NCBI GenBank assembly: GCA_028713675.1
Contig: JAQTNV010000002.1
Span: 105,433-169,432, forward strand
Direction: 5' to 3'
Length of the DNA stretch: 64,000 nucleotides
DNA from: a bacterium
Lineage (GTDB): Bacteria > Desulfobacterota > JAPLJL01
Numbering within the stretch: position 1 is the stretch's first letter; the number at the start of each line of letters is the position of its first letter. Below, in pieces: positions 30,388 to 37,400 of the stretch. The notes under the pieces were generated by a model that had not been told where the DNA came from, did not search any database, and was given only the letters and a program-made list of their open reading frames with translations. The position numbers and the translations under genes are program-made.

Positions 30388-31469
30388 GTCAGCTTCGCTT
30401 CGTCGGGGTAGGAATTCACCCGACGCTTCTTCCCGTCTGTCTTTAGTGGATCCACAAGAACCTTCGCGGCATCCTCCTCCTGCTTGAGCGCCGCCGTCAT
30501 GTGCTTTTTCAGGAAGGCTGTCTTGTCCTCAACGAATGTCCGAACCGCGAAACCGGTGATCTGACCCTTTCCGCAGAATTCCTTGCGGAGCTGTTCGATC
30601 AGCATCGATGTAGTGTTGGTCTCGAACAGAACGAGCTGGTTAGGATTCGTAGCATCGGAAAACCTGAAGTCGCCGTCCGGGTCGACCTTCCACATCGCTT
30701 CTTTCATCTTCAGATGTCCAAGTTCGTGGTTCGTTGCGAAGAATAGGTAGTACTGAGGGTGGTTCAGCCGATCGTGCATCTCGAAGTAGCGCACGTACTT
30801 GGCCGCTTGCTGCAACCTCGACTGATAGAGCTCGCGCAGCTTCGCGACACGATCCCCAGAACCCTTTGCGATCAGGACCGCCTCGTTGGTACCAAAGGCA
30901 TCGACGATGTGCTGTACCAGTTTGTCTTCAGGGTGTTCGAGGAAGCGATTCATGGCGTCCGCCATGAAGGTAATGAAAGCTTCACACCTCTCATACTTCA
31001 TGAGCCGCTCGATCAAGGAAAACGGGATGCCCGAGAATCCGAATGGGTCTATAAATGCGAAAGTCGGAGCAAGGGTGTTTTTACCAGTATCAATTGATTT
31101 TAGTACCTCGCCGAACTTCTCATGGAATTTACCTGAATCAGAGATGATTTTGAAGTGCGAAGGGACGGTGCGGCTGGCCAGCTCCTGGCGCAGATGTTTG
31201 ATGCGGTCTTCATTCTCCTCTATGAACCAGAACACAACCTCTCCACCGATAGGTTTGAGGTGGCTCACCGCCACGTCGAGGGCAATAAGGGGAGAGCCCT
31301 TTTCGCCCTTTTTGTACCGCCCGGGGCCAGAAAAACCATCGATGTAAACGATGCGTTTGTTATAGGTGCTAAGAATCGGGAACCACGCTGCGAGGTACCG
31401 CCCAAGGATCTCGTGCTTGGCCTTAGTATGCGGTTCCAGCTCCCAAAGGGTTTCCTTTGGTATAGTCAT
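30378..31469 (-). CDS. tcmP: Three-Cys-motif partner protein TcmP
   Basis: 363 residues matching the TcmP family. The N-terminus reads ELEPHTKAKHEILGRYLAAW and is followed by IVYIDGFSGPGRYKKGEKGSP, a methyltransferase-like glycine motif, then TFAFIDPFGFSGIPFS. These suggest a Rossmann-like AdoMet-dependent enzyme; biochemical function is unknown. The gene overlaps and precedes the DUF5131 gene, its usual partner. ATG at 31469 is preceded by GGGGTAGAG. About 65 bp upstream is an 18-bp inverted-repeat box shared exactly with the Mre11-like operon at 41.2 kb, indicating possible shared control. Confidence 0.88.
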   Translation of the reverse strand: MTIPKETLWELEPHTKAKHEILGRYLAAWFPILSTYNKRIVYIDGFSGPGRYKKGEKGSPLIALDVAVSHLKPIGGEVVFWFIEENEDRIKHLRQELASRTVPSHFKIISDSGKFHEKFGEVLKSIDTGKNTLAPTFAFIDPFGFSGIPFSLIERLMKYERCEAFITFMADAMNRFLEHPEDKLVQHIVDAFGTNEAVLIAKGSGDRVAKLRELYQSRLQQAAKYVRYFEMHDRLNHPQYYLFFATNHELGHLKMKEAMWKVDPDGDFRFSDATNPNQLVLFETNTTSMLIEQLRKEFCGKGQITGFAVRTFVEDKTAFLKKHMTAALKQEEDAAKVLVDPLKTDGKKRRVNSYPDEAKLTWV

Positions 31470-31532
31470 TCTCTACCCCAGTACGGTTTTTTATTTAAAT
31501 TATCCTTCATGCCGATATTTTAAATATATTTA

Positions 31533-31550
31533 TGACAGGGAATGTCACCC
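31533..31550 (-). promoter_or_regulatory. Inverted-repeat box upstream of tcmP (copy 1)
   Basis: Read towards tcmP the sequence is GGGTGACATTCCCTGTCA, with arms TGACA/TGTCA around TTCCC, followed by an AT-rich stretch containing ATATTTAAAAT that could be a -10. The identical 18 bases occur at 41273-41290, upstream of another minus-strand operon. The conserved dyad and position suggest a repressor or activator site. Confidence 0.6.
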
Positions 31551-31603
31551 GATGGTGCCGATTATATTCCCAGCCGGGGGAAATGGTCAATTTAATTCCC
31601 TGT

Positions 31604-31750
31604 TTTCCACAATTGTGGAGGACCTGGCCCGGAGGCACAAATATGGCCATAAAAGCCCGAAGCCCCCGACCGCAGGGATGATAAGGAGGCTTGGCTGATT
31701 TCCCGCTAAACCGTCCCCCCCCCGGCCCCGGAACGGGGGCGAATCGCAGC
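31604..31750. repeat. Dispersed repeat family 1, copy 1
   Basis: About 147 bp that match 33961-34100 at high identity by eye. The repeat starts TTTCCACAATTGTGGAGG, where CCACAATTGTGG is a perfect palindrome. It continues with CTGGCCCGGAGG, ATATGGCCATAAA and GGAGGCTTGGC, and ends GGGGGCGAATCG. It is non-coding, lies between divergent genes and contains several potential stems. It could be a non-autonomous mobile repeat or a structured RNA. Confidence 0.65.
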
Positions 31751-31802
31751 ATCCCTAACCAAACCAGGGAGGGAAGGATTTGACAGCGAATATCATTAAA
31801 AT

Positions 31803-32252
31803 ATGACAGGTGCAGTCGTGGAGAACTTGAGAGAAATAATTAAATTCGAAGAGCCGGCCGAAGCCAAATACCCACATAGCCGGGAATTATTCCGATTGAT
31901 CCATAAAGTCATCATGACGGCCCTCGAGATCAAGGACCGGGATCGGCTGAACGATATTGAAATCGGAAAGCTGGTGGGCTTCAGCTACGACGAAACCAGC
32001 AGGTGGAAATACGGAAAAATCAAGGTCGAGAGCCCCGAAAAACTCATGCTCATAAACGAGAAAGTCGGGATCAGCGAATACCTTTTATTGAGAGTGGCCA
32101 CAGGGAGAATGGATTCGGCGCTGGCTTTCCGAATCTGGAAACTCGGTTATGAGCTGATGAGCAAATATAAAAAGGACTACCTGATCGAATATCTCAATAC
32201 CCAAAAGATCGACTTCAAATTAGTTATCATCAGGGGCGAAAAAACACCATAA
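31803..32252 (+). CDS. Hypothetical small protein, possible DNA-binding regulator
   Basis: 149 residues, helical, with a stretch IGKLVGFSYDETSRWKYGKI that resembles a helix-turn-helix of the phage Cro/XRE kind, although no family is certain. The context (divergent from tcmP, next to its inverted-repeat box) would suit a regulator. The start is uncertain: ATG at 31803 lacks a ribosome site, and GTG at 31818 follows AGGTG. A TTGACA lies at about 31780. A hairpin terminator follows the stop. The protein has many charged residues and no signal peptide, so it is cytoplasmic. Confidence 0.6.
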   Translation: MTGAVVENLREIIKFEEPAEAKYPHSRELFRLIHKVIMTALEIKDRDRLNDIEIGKLVGFSYDETSRWKYGKIKVESPEKLMLINEKVGISEYLLLRVATGRMDSALAFRIWKLGYELMSKYKKDYLIEYLNTQKIDFKLVIIRGEKTP

Positions 32253-32259
32253 AAACTTA

Positions 32260-32288
32260 AGGGCGGATTATTAAATTTAATCCGCCCT
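32260..32288. terminator. Bidirectional terminator hairpin between convergent genes
   Basis: An 11-bp perfect stem (AGGGCGGATTA with TAATCCGCCCT) and a 7-base loop lie between the stop at 32252 (plus) and the stop at 32334 (minus). Read on the minus strand it is followed by TAAGTTTTT, a usable T-run, so it best fits termination of the minus-strand gene and probably serves both. Confidence 0.7.
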
Positions 32289-32333
32289 ATCCCAAGCCTC
32301 GTTCATTCCGTCGACCGGGCTTGGTGGAATGGG

Positions 32334-32930
32334 TTAGGCTTTGAGGACCGCACGCAGGCGGTTGGAGAGGCTCCCGCCCTTATTTCCGATCTCTTCCTTC
32401 GGGCCGAGGTGCTTCTCCGTATAGCTGTAGGCCGCCTTGCCGACGGACTCCCTGATGACCGCCAACGGGATTAACTCCTTGGTCTCGGGTCTGTCCTTGA
32501 TCATTATCCGGACGTTATCGCCGGTTTTTTCCACGAGGAAGGTGACCTTCTCGGAAATGTTTGTGCTCCGACCACCTTCGAATTCGCATGGAACCCCTGA
32601 CTGGCGACACGCCTCGCGGTATGGAGCAAGCGCTTGGCGGTAGGTCTCCTTGGCCCCACCGACCAAGTTGCGGGCCCTTTCGGTCAGTTCCTTCGCCTCG
32701 ATCTGGGCTTTATCCAGATCATCCTTGGCCGCCTTAACCGCCCCGCGCAGGGTCTCGAGATCGGCCCGAGGCACTTCCTGCTTAACTGGCTTCTCCGGCT
32801 TCGGCGCCTCCGGCTCCTTCACCGTAGCCGCCTTGGCCTTGGCCCCGATTCCTTTTCCTGCGGCGGTTTTTCCGCCGGCGACCTTTACCAAGACCGCCTT
32901 TTTGCTGTTCTTCTTTCCTTTTTTGCCCAT
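32334..32930 (-). CDS. Hypothetical protein with Lys/Ala-rich tail and coiled coil
   Basis: 198 residues. The first about 55 residues are a basic, low-complexity arm (MGKKGKKNSKKAVLVK, then repeated Lys-Ala-Pro), followed by a predicted coiled coil (LRGAVKAAKDDLDKAQIEA) and a compact C-terminal part containing VTFLVEKTGDNVRIMIKD. I recognise no family. The histone-H1-like N-terminal arm could bind nucleic acid. ATG at 32930 follows GGGAGGGG. Its start overlaps the end of an upstream frame. A hairpin terminator lies downstream. Confidence 0.7.
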   Translation of the reverse strand: MGKKGKKNSKKAVLVKVAGGKTAAGKGIGAKAKAATVKEPEAPKPEKPVKQEVPRADLETLRGAVKAAKDDLDKAQIEAKELTERARNLVGGAKETYRQALAPYREACRQSGVPCEFEGGRSTNISEKVTFLVEKTGDNVRIMIKDRPETKELIPLAVIRESVGKAAYSYTEKHLGPKEEIGNKGGSLSNRLRAVLKA

Positions 32931-33228
32931 AGCCCCTCCCTCCTTTCTTTTGCCTCTCCGCCTCCGGTTTATCGCCGAAGGACACCAACTTTTTAAAATC
33001 CCTCATCCGACACTCCTGGCACAGCCCTTCCCTGATGAACTCGAGCAAGCCGGCGGTCCTCATCAACGAGCACGCCAGACCCTGCAGATCCCGGTGCTCC
33101 AGACTCGCCGGGTTGGGCTCCTTGCTGCAGATCCCCACGAGCGACCAACCGTCGTTTCGCAGCCTGCTGGCCAGGCGTCCCAAAAGACTGCCGATCTCGA
33201 CCAGTTCGGTTTTCTTTGTCACCCCCAA
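32782..33228 (-). CDS. Hypothetical protein, start TTG, overlaps next gene
   Basis: An open frame preceded by a strong GGGAGGTG six bases before TTG at 33228, giving MGVTKKTELVEIGSLLGRL. The first about 80 residues look protein-like, with two cysteines in GLCQECRM, and no family is recognised. The last about 50 residues are an Arg/Lys/Gly-rich reading of the following gene in another frame, so the true protein may be shorter or a frameshift may have removed its stop. A GTG at 33249 is an alternative start. Confidence 0.45.
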   Translation of the reverse strand: MGVTKKTELVEIGSLLGRLASRLRNDGWSLVGICSKEPNPASLEHRDLQGLACSLMRTAGLLEFIREGLCQECRMRDFKKLVSFGDKPEAERQKKGGRGYGQKRKEEQQKGGLGKGRRRKNRRRKRNRGQGQGGYGEGAGGAEAGEAS

Positions 33229-33401
33229 GCTGACCACCTCCCTTCGCACCGTCGAGGCAGCCCCATGCTCCCGTCGGTGAACAGATATTTGCTCTATCTC
33301 CGACGGATATCAAGTCAAATTTTAAGTATTTTTAGAGAATCCCTACCGGGTGGAAAGCCGGTCAGACAGCGGTTATTTAAGCTAATAATCCAGGAGGTGA
33401 A

Positions 33402-33845
33402 TCAGTGCGGTGAATCTATTCCCTGGGGGCAAGGGTTCTGCGGATCCTCCTCAAAAAACAGCGTGACGGTCTGCTCGTGAGCCCGGTATAGGTTGCGGAC
33501 ATTCAGCCACCACTTCGGCCGCTTATCCTCCGGGCAGACACCGACGCCCCCCTCGTCATCAAACACCAGAACCCCCTCCCCGAGGACGATCTCCTCGCCC
33601 ACCTCAGGGGTCTGGGGATATATCTCGTGGAAAAGATCACCGACATGCCTCGATTTCCTGGTTTCCCGGACCAACGCGATCAGCCGCCCTTTCCGATTGG
33701 CCAGCGACTGATCGAGATCAACTTTCTCTTCGACCCGGTCCATCTCATCCTCCTGAACGAGAAAGACAAACCCGTACCGGTCGGTGACCCTCTCGGTCCG
33801 CTCCCAATCCAGTATCCCGCTTCCAAGTTCGAATCTTTCCGGCAT
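33402..33845 (-). CDS. Hypothetical protein
   Basis: 147 residues, acidic, probably soluble. It contains RYGFVFLVQEDEMDRVEEKV and GEGVLVFDDEGGVGVCPEDK, and I recognise no family. The start ATG at 33845 has GGAGGAGGG upstream, so expression is likely. It lies on the same strand as the two preceding hypothetical genes and may belong with them. The region between it and the next gene contains the second copy of a dispersed repeat. No signal peptide or membrane segment is present. Confidence 0.65.
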   Translation of the reverse strand: MPERFELGSGILDWERTERVTDRYGFVFLVQEDEMDRVEEKVDLDQSLANRKGRLIALVRETRKSRHVGDLFHEIYPQTPEVGEEIVLGEGVLVFDDEGGVGVCPEDKRPKWWLNVRNLYRAHEQTVTLFFEEDPQNPCPQGIDSPH

Positions 33846-33960
33846 TGAATCCCTCCTCCCGCTGAGGCTAGGATTGATTATCGCTCAGAGTCGGTTTTTA
33901 TCAAGTCCGCTTGTGAGAACGGTCGAGTGGCTGAATTAACGCCCGGATGAGAGGCAGAAA

Positions 33961-34100
33961 TTTCCACGATTGTGGAGGCCATGGCCCGGAGGCCCCAATA
34001 TGGCCATAAACACCCTACGCCTCCGCCCGATGGTAGGGAGGCTTGGCGGAATTCCCGCCAAACCGCCCCCTTGGACACGGAACAGGGGCGAATCGAGGCG
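33961..34100. repeat. Dispersed repeat family 1, copy 2
   Basis: Second copy of the element at 31604-31750. It opens TTTCCACGATTGTGGAGG, keeps ATGGCCCGGAGG, AATATGGCCATAAA and GGGAGGCTTGGC, and ends AGGGGCGAATCG. Differences are scattered substitutions and a small gap, so the copies are old. It lies in the 577-bp gap between the 33402 gene and the nuclease gene, and no gene was found there. Confidence 0.65.
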
Positions 34101-34290
34101 GTCCCGAGCCCCCATCGTCTCGCTCGGAGACAAGGAGGACCCGGGCCTGGCTGGTTGGTTAGGTTTGGAGGATCGCCTCTTTGAATCTTGCGGGCGGGAC
34201 CCCGGCTGGACAGAAAGCAGTATAGACAGCGGAGGTGCTGGATCATTCGGACCTTCACCTCCTTGTTAGATGTTTTGGCGAAGGATCAAT

Positions 34291-34319
34291 TTGATTTTCA
34301 ACTTGTTTTTTTAGATAAT
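34291..34319 (+). promoter_or_regulatory. Candidate promoter for the nuclease/HEPN pair
   Basis: TTGATT at 34291-34296 and GATAAT at 34314-34319 are separated by 17 bases, a good sigma-70 arrangement, about 100 bp before the nuclease start at 34423. A second AT-rich GATAAAATAAA lies closer to the gene. This is prediction only. Confidence 0.45.
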
Positions 34320-34422
34320 CGAACCACCCGAAATCTTGGAGGGGTTTTGGAGCCCGTTTTTTTCTGGTTCTAAAACCCTTTTTATGTTGGCGAGGTTGGG
34401 ATAAAATAAAAATGGAATCGCC

Positions 34423-35193
34423 ATGAATTATTCAATAATCCTCGAAAAACTTGAAGCTCTTAAGGTTCTTCTCGAAAAAGCCAGAAGCAACGCTCAAACA
34501 CCCATGGGAAAAAGTGATTTTGATACCCTCTACATGCTTTATGGAGAAGTAGAAGAAGTTATCGATCAATTGGAGGGCATCCAAAAAATTGAAGTCCCCG
34601 AATTTGACAAGAGAAGACCTTCTGTTTTTTACAAGAATTATATTGAAGCTGGCTATCTCTCTCGCCGCCAGATTTATCAGCATGAGGGATATACCCAACT
34701 CATAAAAATAATTGGAAGAGTTCGCCAGCTTGCTGAAGATCCAACACTGCCTCGAATAGAACCATCCGTTTCTCATCTGGTACAAACGATTCGCAGATTT
34801 CGGGAATGCTGCCAATATCTTAGTAACCGCCCAAATAATGAAAAAGATGTTCAGGATATTTTATGGATTATACTCCGGTCACACTTTGAGCGTATTGACA
34901 GAGAGGAGGTCCTTCCTCGCTTTGGTGCCAAGGCTTACAAGCCCGACTTTGGGATACCAGATTTGAGGGTTCTCATTGAGGTAAAATATATTGGTGAAAA
35001 AATTAATTTACCATCTATTCAAGAAGAAATTCTATCTGATATTCCAGGTTATTTAGGCTCAAATACGAAATACGATGGGATAATAATTTTTATTTATGAC
35101 GCCGCACAAAAATTACGAGACTCGAGAAAATTCGTTGAGGATCTTAGATCTGTCGAAGGTATTATTGATATCGTTATCACCCCTGGTATTTAA
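34423..35193 (+). CDS. DpnII/MboI-fold restriction endonuclease-like protein
   Basis: 256 residues with visibly AT-rich DNA. The N-terminal 120 residues are helical and unassigned. The C-terminal domain has NEKDVQDILWIILRSHF followed by KPDFGIPDLRVLIEVKYIG, a PD-(D/E)xK nuclease core (D175, E186, K188). It resembles the REase_DpnII-MboI domain found in defence-associated proteins. No cognate methylase is adjacent, which argues against a classical restriction enzyme. It is followed after 35 bp by a HEPN-like protein gene on the same strand. A two-gene nuclease/RNase-type defence unit is plausible. Target is unknown. Confidence 0.7.
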   Translation: MNYSIILEKLEALKVLLEKARSNAQTPMGKSDFDTLYMLYGEVEEVIDQLEGIQKIEVPEFDKRRPSVFYKNYIEAGYLSRRQIYQHEGYTQLIKIIGRVRQLAEDPTLPRIEPSVSHLVQTIRRFRECCQYLSNRPNNEKDVQDILWIILRSHFERIDREEVLPRFGAKAYKPDFGIPDLRVLIEVKYIGEKINLPSIQEEILSDIPGYLGSNTKYDGIIIFIYDAAQKLRDSRKFVEDLRSVEGIIDIVITPGI

Positions 35194-35228
35194 AATACAA
35201 AGAAACCAAAGATTTATTCCTAAATTCC

Positions 35229-35765
35229 ATGGAAAACAACAATGAAAGAATAAAGGAACTCAAAAAGAAAGAGGAGCTTACCGATAAAGAAATGCAAGAA
35301 CTTATTGCCTTAAGCCCACCTGGAACATTTAAAAAAGGACCGAACCTACAAAATATCGGAGTTGTTGATATCGAAAAAGCTTTTAAAAATTTAAAGGAAG
35401 GACCAGATCGATCTAAAAATGCAATGAGAAATGAATGTTATTTAGAAGTGATTTCCTTAAGATTACAACATACAGAATTCTGGCTTCGAATATTTTGGGT
35501 GGTCAAAAATGGTAAAGGAAAAATATTTTTTCCTGATGATAAAAGAACCTTTGGGAAAATTATTGATGATTGTGAAAAGCTCAATTTTAGAAAAGATTTA
35601 ATTAATAAATTAAGAAAATTTAATAGTGAAAGGATAAACGGAATCCATAAATATTTATTAGGTGCTACGGATTACAGTGAGTTATTTAAAATATGTGAAA
35701 ATAGTAAAGGTATTGATTCTGAAATTGGCGAGTATGTTAGAAGTGACTGTTTTATTCCGATATGA
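35229..35765 (+). CDS. HEPN-like hypothetical protein
   Basis: 178 residues, AT-rich gene. After a lysine-rich helical start, the C-terminal helical part contains ERINGIHKYLLG, with R135 and H140 forming the R-x4-H pattern typical of HEPN ribonucleases, and an earlier helix, NECYLEVISLRLQHTEFWLR. This is motif-level evidence only. HEPN proteins are common in toxin-antitoxin, abortive-infection and CRISPR contexts. The gene follows the DpnII-fold nuclease by 35 bp, so the two probably act together. No membrane segment or signal peptide is present. Confidence 0.6.
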   Translation: MENNNERIKELKKKEELTDKEMQELIALSPPGTFKKGPNLQNIGVVDIEKAFKNLKEGPDRSKNAMRNECYLEVISLRLQHTEFWLRIFWVVKNGKGKIFFPDDKRTFGKIIDDCEKLNFRKDLINKLRKFNSERINGIHKYLLGATDYSELFKICENSKGIDSEIGEYVRSDCFIPI

Positions 35766-35797
35766 TCTATAGACTTTGAATTTGGACCTTTCTAGGG

Positions 35798-35945
35798 CGG
35801 CCCATCGCCTGACGGTGGCAGTTGAATCCCCCCCAGAGGCCCAAAATTCCCCCAAAAGCCTTGATCTGGACCAGACGGGACATGGGGATAGAAAGGCCGG
35901 GGGGATCCCCCCGGCCTAGCCTTGAAACCGGGCGAGCCAGCGTTG
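35798..35945. repeat. Dispersed repeat family 2, copy 2
   Basis: Partner of 23010-23165. It contains TCGCCTGACGGTGGCAGTTG and, 120 bp later, GAAACCGGGCGAGCC. It lies between the convergent HEPN-like gene and the gene at 36084, next to two long perfect palindromes. No gene is present in the roughly 320 bp gap. Confidence 0.4.
35894..35917. repeat. 24-bp perfect palindrome
   Basis: Uninterrupted inverted repeat centred on GGATCC, with arms beginning AGGCCGGGGG. It folds into a very stable GC hairpin. On the minus strand it is followed by TTCTAT, so it may terminate the 36084-41224 transcript. Confidence 0.6.
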
Positions 35946-35976
35946 CTCCGGGCACTAAAATCACCCATGTCACGGT

Positions 35977-35996
35977 AATTCCCTTCGAAGGGAATT
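35977..35996. repeat. 20-bp perfect palindrome
   Basis: AATTCCCTTCGAAGGGAATT reads the same on both strands. It lies 60 bp from the 24-bp palindrome, between convergent genes. It could be a terminator stem or a protein-binding site. Confidence 0.6.
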
Positions 35997-36083
35997 CGAA
36001 AGGCCGAGAGTATGGAAGATATTGGGATCGCTCTCGTTCTCCAGGGGCGAAGCCACCAGGTCGCTACCAAGAAGTGCCCCAGA

Positions 36084-36485
36084 TCACGTTGCCTTCTCGT
36101 CTTTAGGCCAGTACGGCTCGCCCTCTCCTTTATAGGCCAAGATAGCCCGCCGTTTGCCATTCTTGTCGAGTAGCACCAGTACCGGACCGTCCTTAGCCAC
36201 TTTCCGCTTGGCGAGGACCTTGCCTCTCTCGTCGAGCAGTGCCAGCCATGGCCCGTTTTCGCCTACGTTCAGCCCGGCGCGGGATTTGCTGCCGCTCTCT
36301 TCGAACAGTGACAAGAACGGCCCGTTCTCGCCAAAGGCTAGCACGGCGCATCGTTCCTTATCCTTGTTAATAATAATGAATGAATTAGTGCCGCTCTTTT
36401 TCCTCGTGGTGGCTGCTGGGGCTGGGGCTTTCGTAAACATAGACAAATCCAACTCCAACCTTTTTAAACGCTTCTTTGTAGTCAT
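36084..36485 (-). CDS. Small protein with repeated LxLxDxxGKxRA-type motif
   Basis: 133 residues starting at ATG 36485, with AAGGA eight bases upstream. The body is made of about four units of roughly 20 residues in which a short Gly-Pro stretch is followed by a strand and a turn: GENGPFLSLFEESGSKSRAG, GENGPWLALLDERGKVLA and KDGPVLVLLDKNGKRRAIL. This is a beta-solenoid-like repeat also seen in the 42102 protein. The function of such proteins is unknown to me. It is the last gene of the minus-strand operon that starts with the Mre11-like nuclease. Confidence 0.7.
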   Translation of the reverse strand: MTTKKRLKRLELDLSMFTKAPAPAATTRKKSGTNSFIIINKDKERCAVLAFGENGPFLSLFEESGSKSRAGLNVGENGPWLALLDERGKVLAKRKVAKDGPVLVLLDKNGKRRAILAYKGEGEPYWPKDEKAT

Positions 36486-36530
36486 ATTTCCCATCCTTCT
36501 TAACGAAACTTTCGGCTGCTGCTGTTGAAC

Positions 36531-36836
36531 TTACTTCTTTCCTGCTTTGGCCCGGGAAATATCTCCTTCTTTATCGATAAAATAAAGGTATCCATCCTCC
36601 CTTTTCATCCCAACCCTCACCACAACCTCTGTTTTGCAAGCAATCTGCTCCGGCGAATCCCCACGAGTCATTTTCTTCCGGGAAATGTCGCCTCGCTTGT
36701 CAATGTAATAGATACAGTCCTTTTCACGTTTGATTCCTAACCTCACCACCTTCCGCCCGGGTGGAATCATGGCCGCATCCACATTCGCCACCTTTCCCTT
36801 GCTCCGGATCGGAATGATTTTATTATTGAACTCCAC
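36531..36836 (-). CDS. Small tandem-motif protein (KREKGYLYFIDKQGDISR type)
   Basis: 101 residues built from two copies of an approximately 30-residue unit: LGIKREKDCIYYIDKRGDIS and VGMKREDGYLYFIDKEGDIS, each followed by RKKM or RAKA. A separate gene at 46389 has the same two-unit design. The family is not one I can name. The invariant KRE-x4-YYIDK-G-ISR pattern suggests a small nucleic-acid- or protein-binding fold. Start is GTG at 36836 with a weak ribosome site; an internal ATG at residue 23 is an alternative. The gene lies 20 bp after the 36857 gene and 45 bp before the 36084 gene, in the Mre11-like operon. Confidence 0.7.
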   Translation of the reverse strand: MEFNNKIIPIRSKGKVANVDAAMIPPGRKVVRLGIKREKDCIYYIDKRGDISRKKMTRGDSPEQIACKTEVVVRVGMKREDGYLYFIDKEGDISRAKAGKK

Positions 36837-36856
36837 GAACTTAAGATTGTCCGGGA

Positions 36857-37387
36857 CTACGCCCGGGAAATACCCACTTTTTCTATCAGATTCTTAGCCT
36901 CCCTCCACAAAGCCTCTATACTGATTGCAATTCTCTCAAGAGGATCGAATAGATTCGGGACCAAATTAGAAAGGATAGCGCTAACTTCTTCGACGGCTTC
37001 CTTTGAGTCTTCAAACTTTTTTGCAAGTCTATACCCATCTATTCCCGGGGACATCACATAACCAAGCCCATTTTCCAGCAACGAAATCCAGGCGTCTCCC
37101 CATTCATAACCTGAACAAACTAGCTCGTCACATAATTCAACCCTCTTGAAGGACAATCTGACGTGCCAGTGATCCGAGTCGGACCCTTGACGTTGTCTGA
37201 CCATATAAAGCCATCCCTCACCCCGATCATAAAATTCTAAATCTCTTCCTGTTCCCTCCCAACTGAAATCCCTTTTTATCCAAAAGATTAGAGAATCGCC
37301 CTCATCTTGAAACTCTAAACTCTTGTTAGAGGCTATTTTCCTGGCCTCGTCCAACCACCTGGATTTCTCGTCGTTTTTCTCCGCCAT
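36857..37387 (-). CDS. Hypothetical protein in the Mre11/SMC operon
   Basis: 176 residues, starting MAEKNDEKSRWLDEARKI, acidic and soluble. Aromatic-rich stretches (GDSLIFWIKRDFSWEG, DRGEGWLYMVRQRQG, HWHVRLSF) suggest a small beta domain, followed by a helical C-terminus. I recognise no family. ATG at 37387 has GGGGGAG just upstream and lies 13 bp after the stop of the SMC-like ATPase gene, so the three genes are one transcription unit. A partner or regulator role for the nuclease complex is inference from position. Confidence 0.65.
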   Translation of the reverse strand: MAEKNDEKSRWLDEARKIASNKSLEFQDEGDSLIFWIKRDFSWEGTGRDLEFYDRGEGWLYMVRQRQGSDSDHWHVRLSFKRVELCDELVCSGYEWGDAWISLLENGLGYVMSPGIDGYRLAKKFEDSKEAVEEVSAILSNLVPNLFDPLERIAISIEALWREAKNLIEKVGISRA

Positions 37388-37400
37388 GGCTCCCCCTTCT

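Noticed and set aside
31604..31750. Insertion sequence at the dispersed repeats
   Set aside because: No transposase, terminal inverted repeats or target duplication were seen at either copy, so it is listed only as a repeat.
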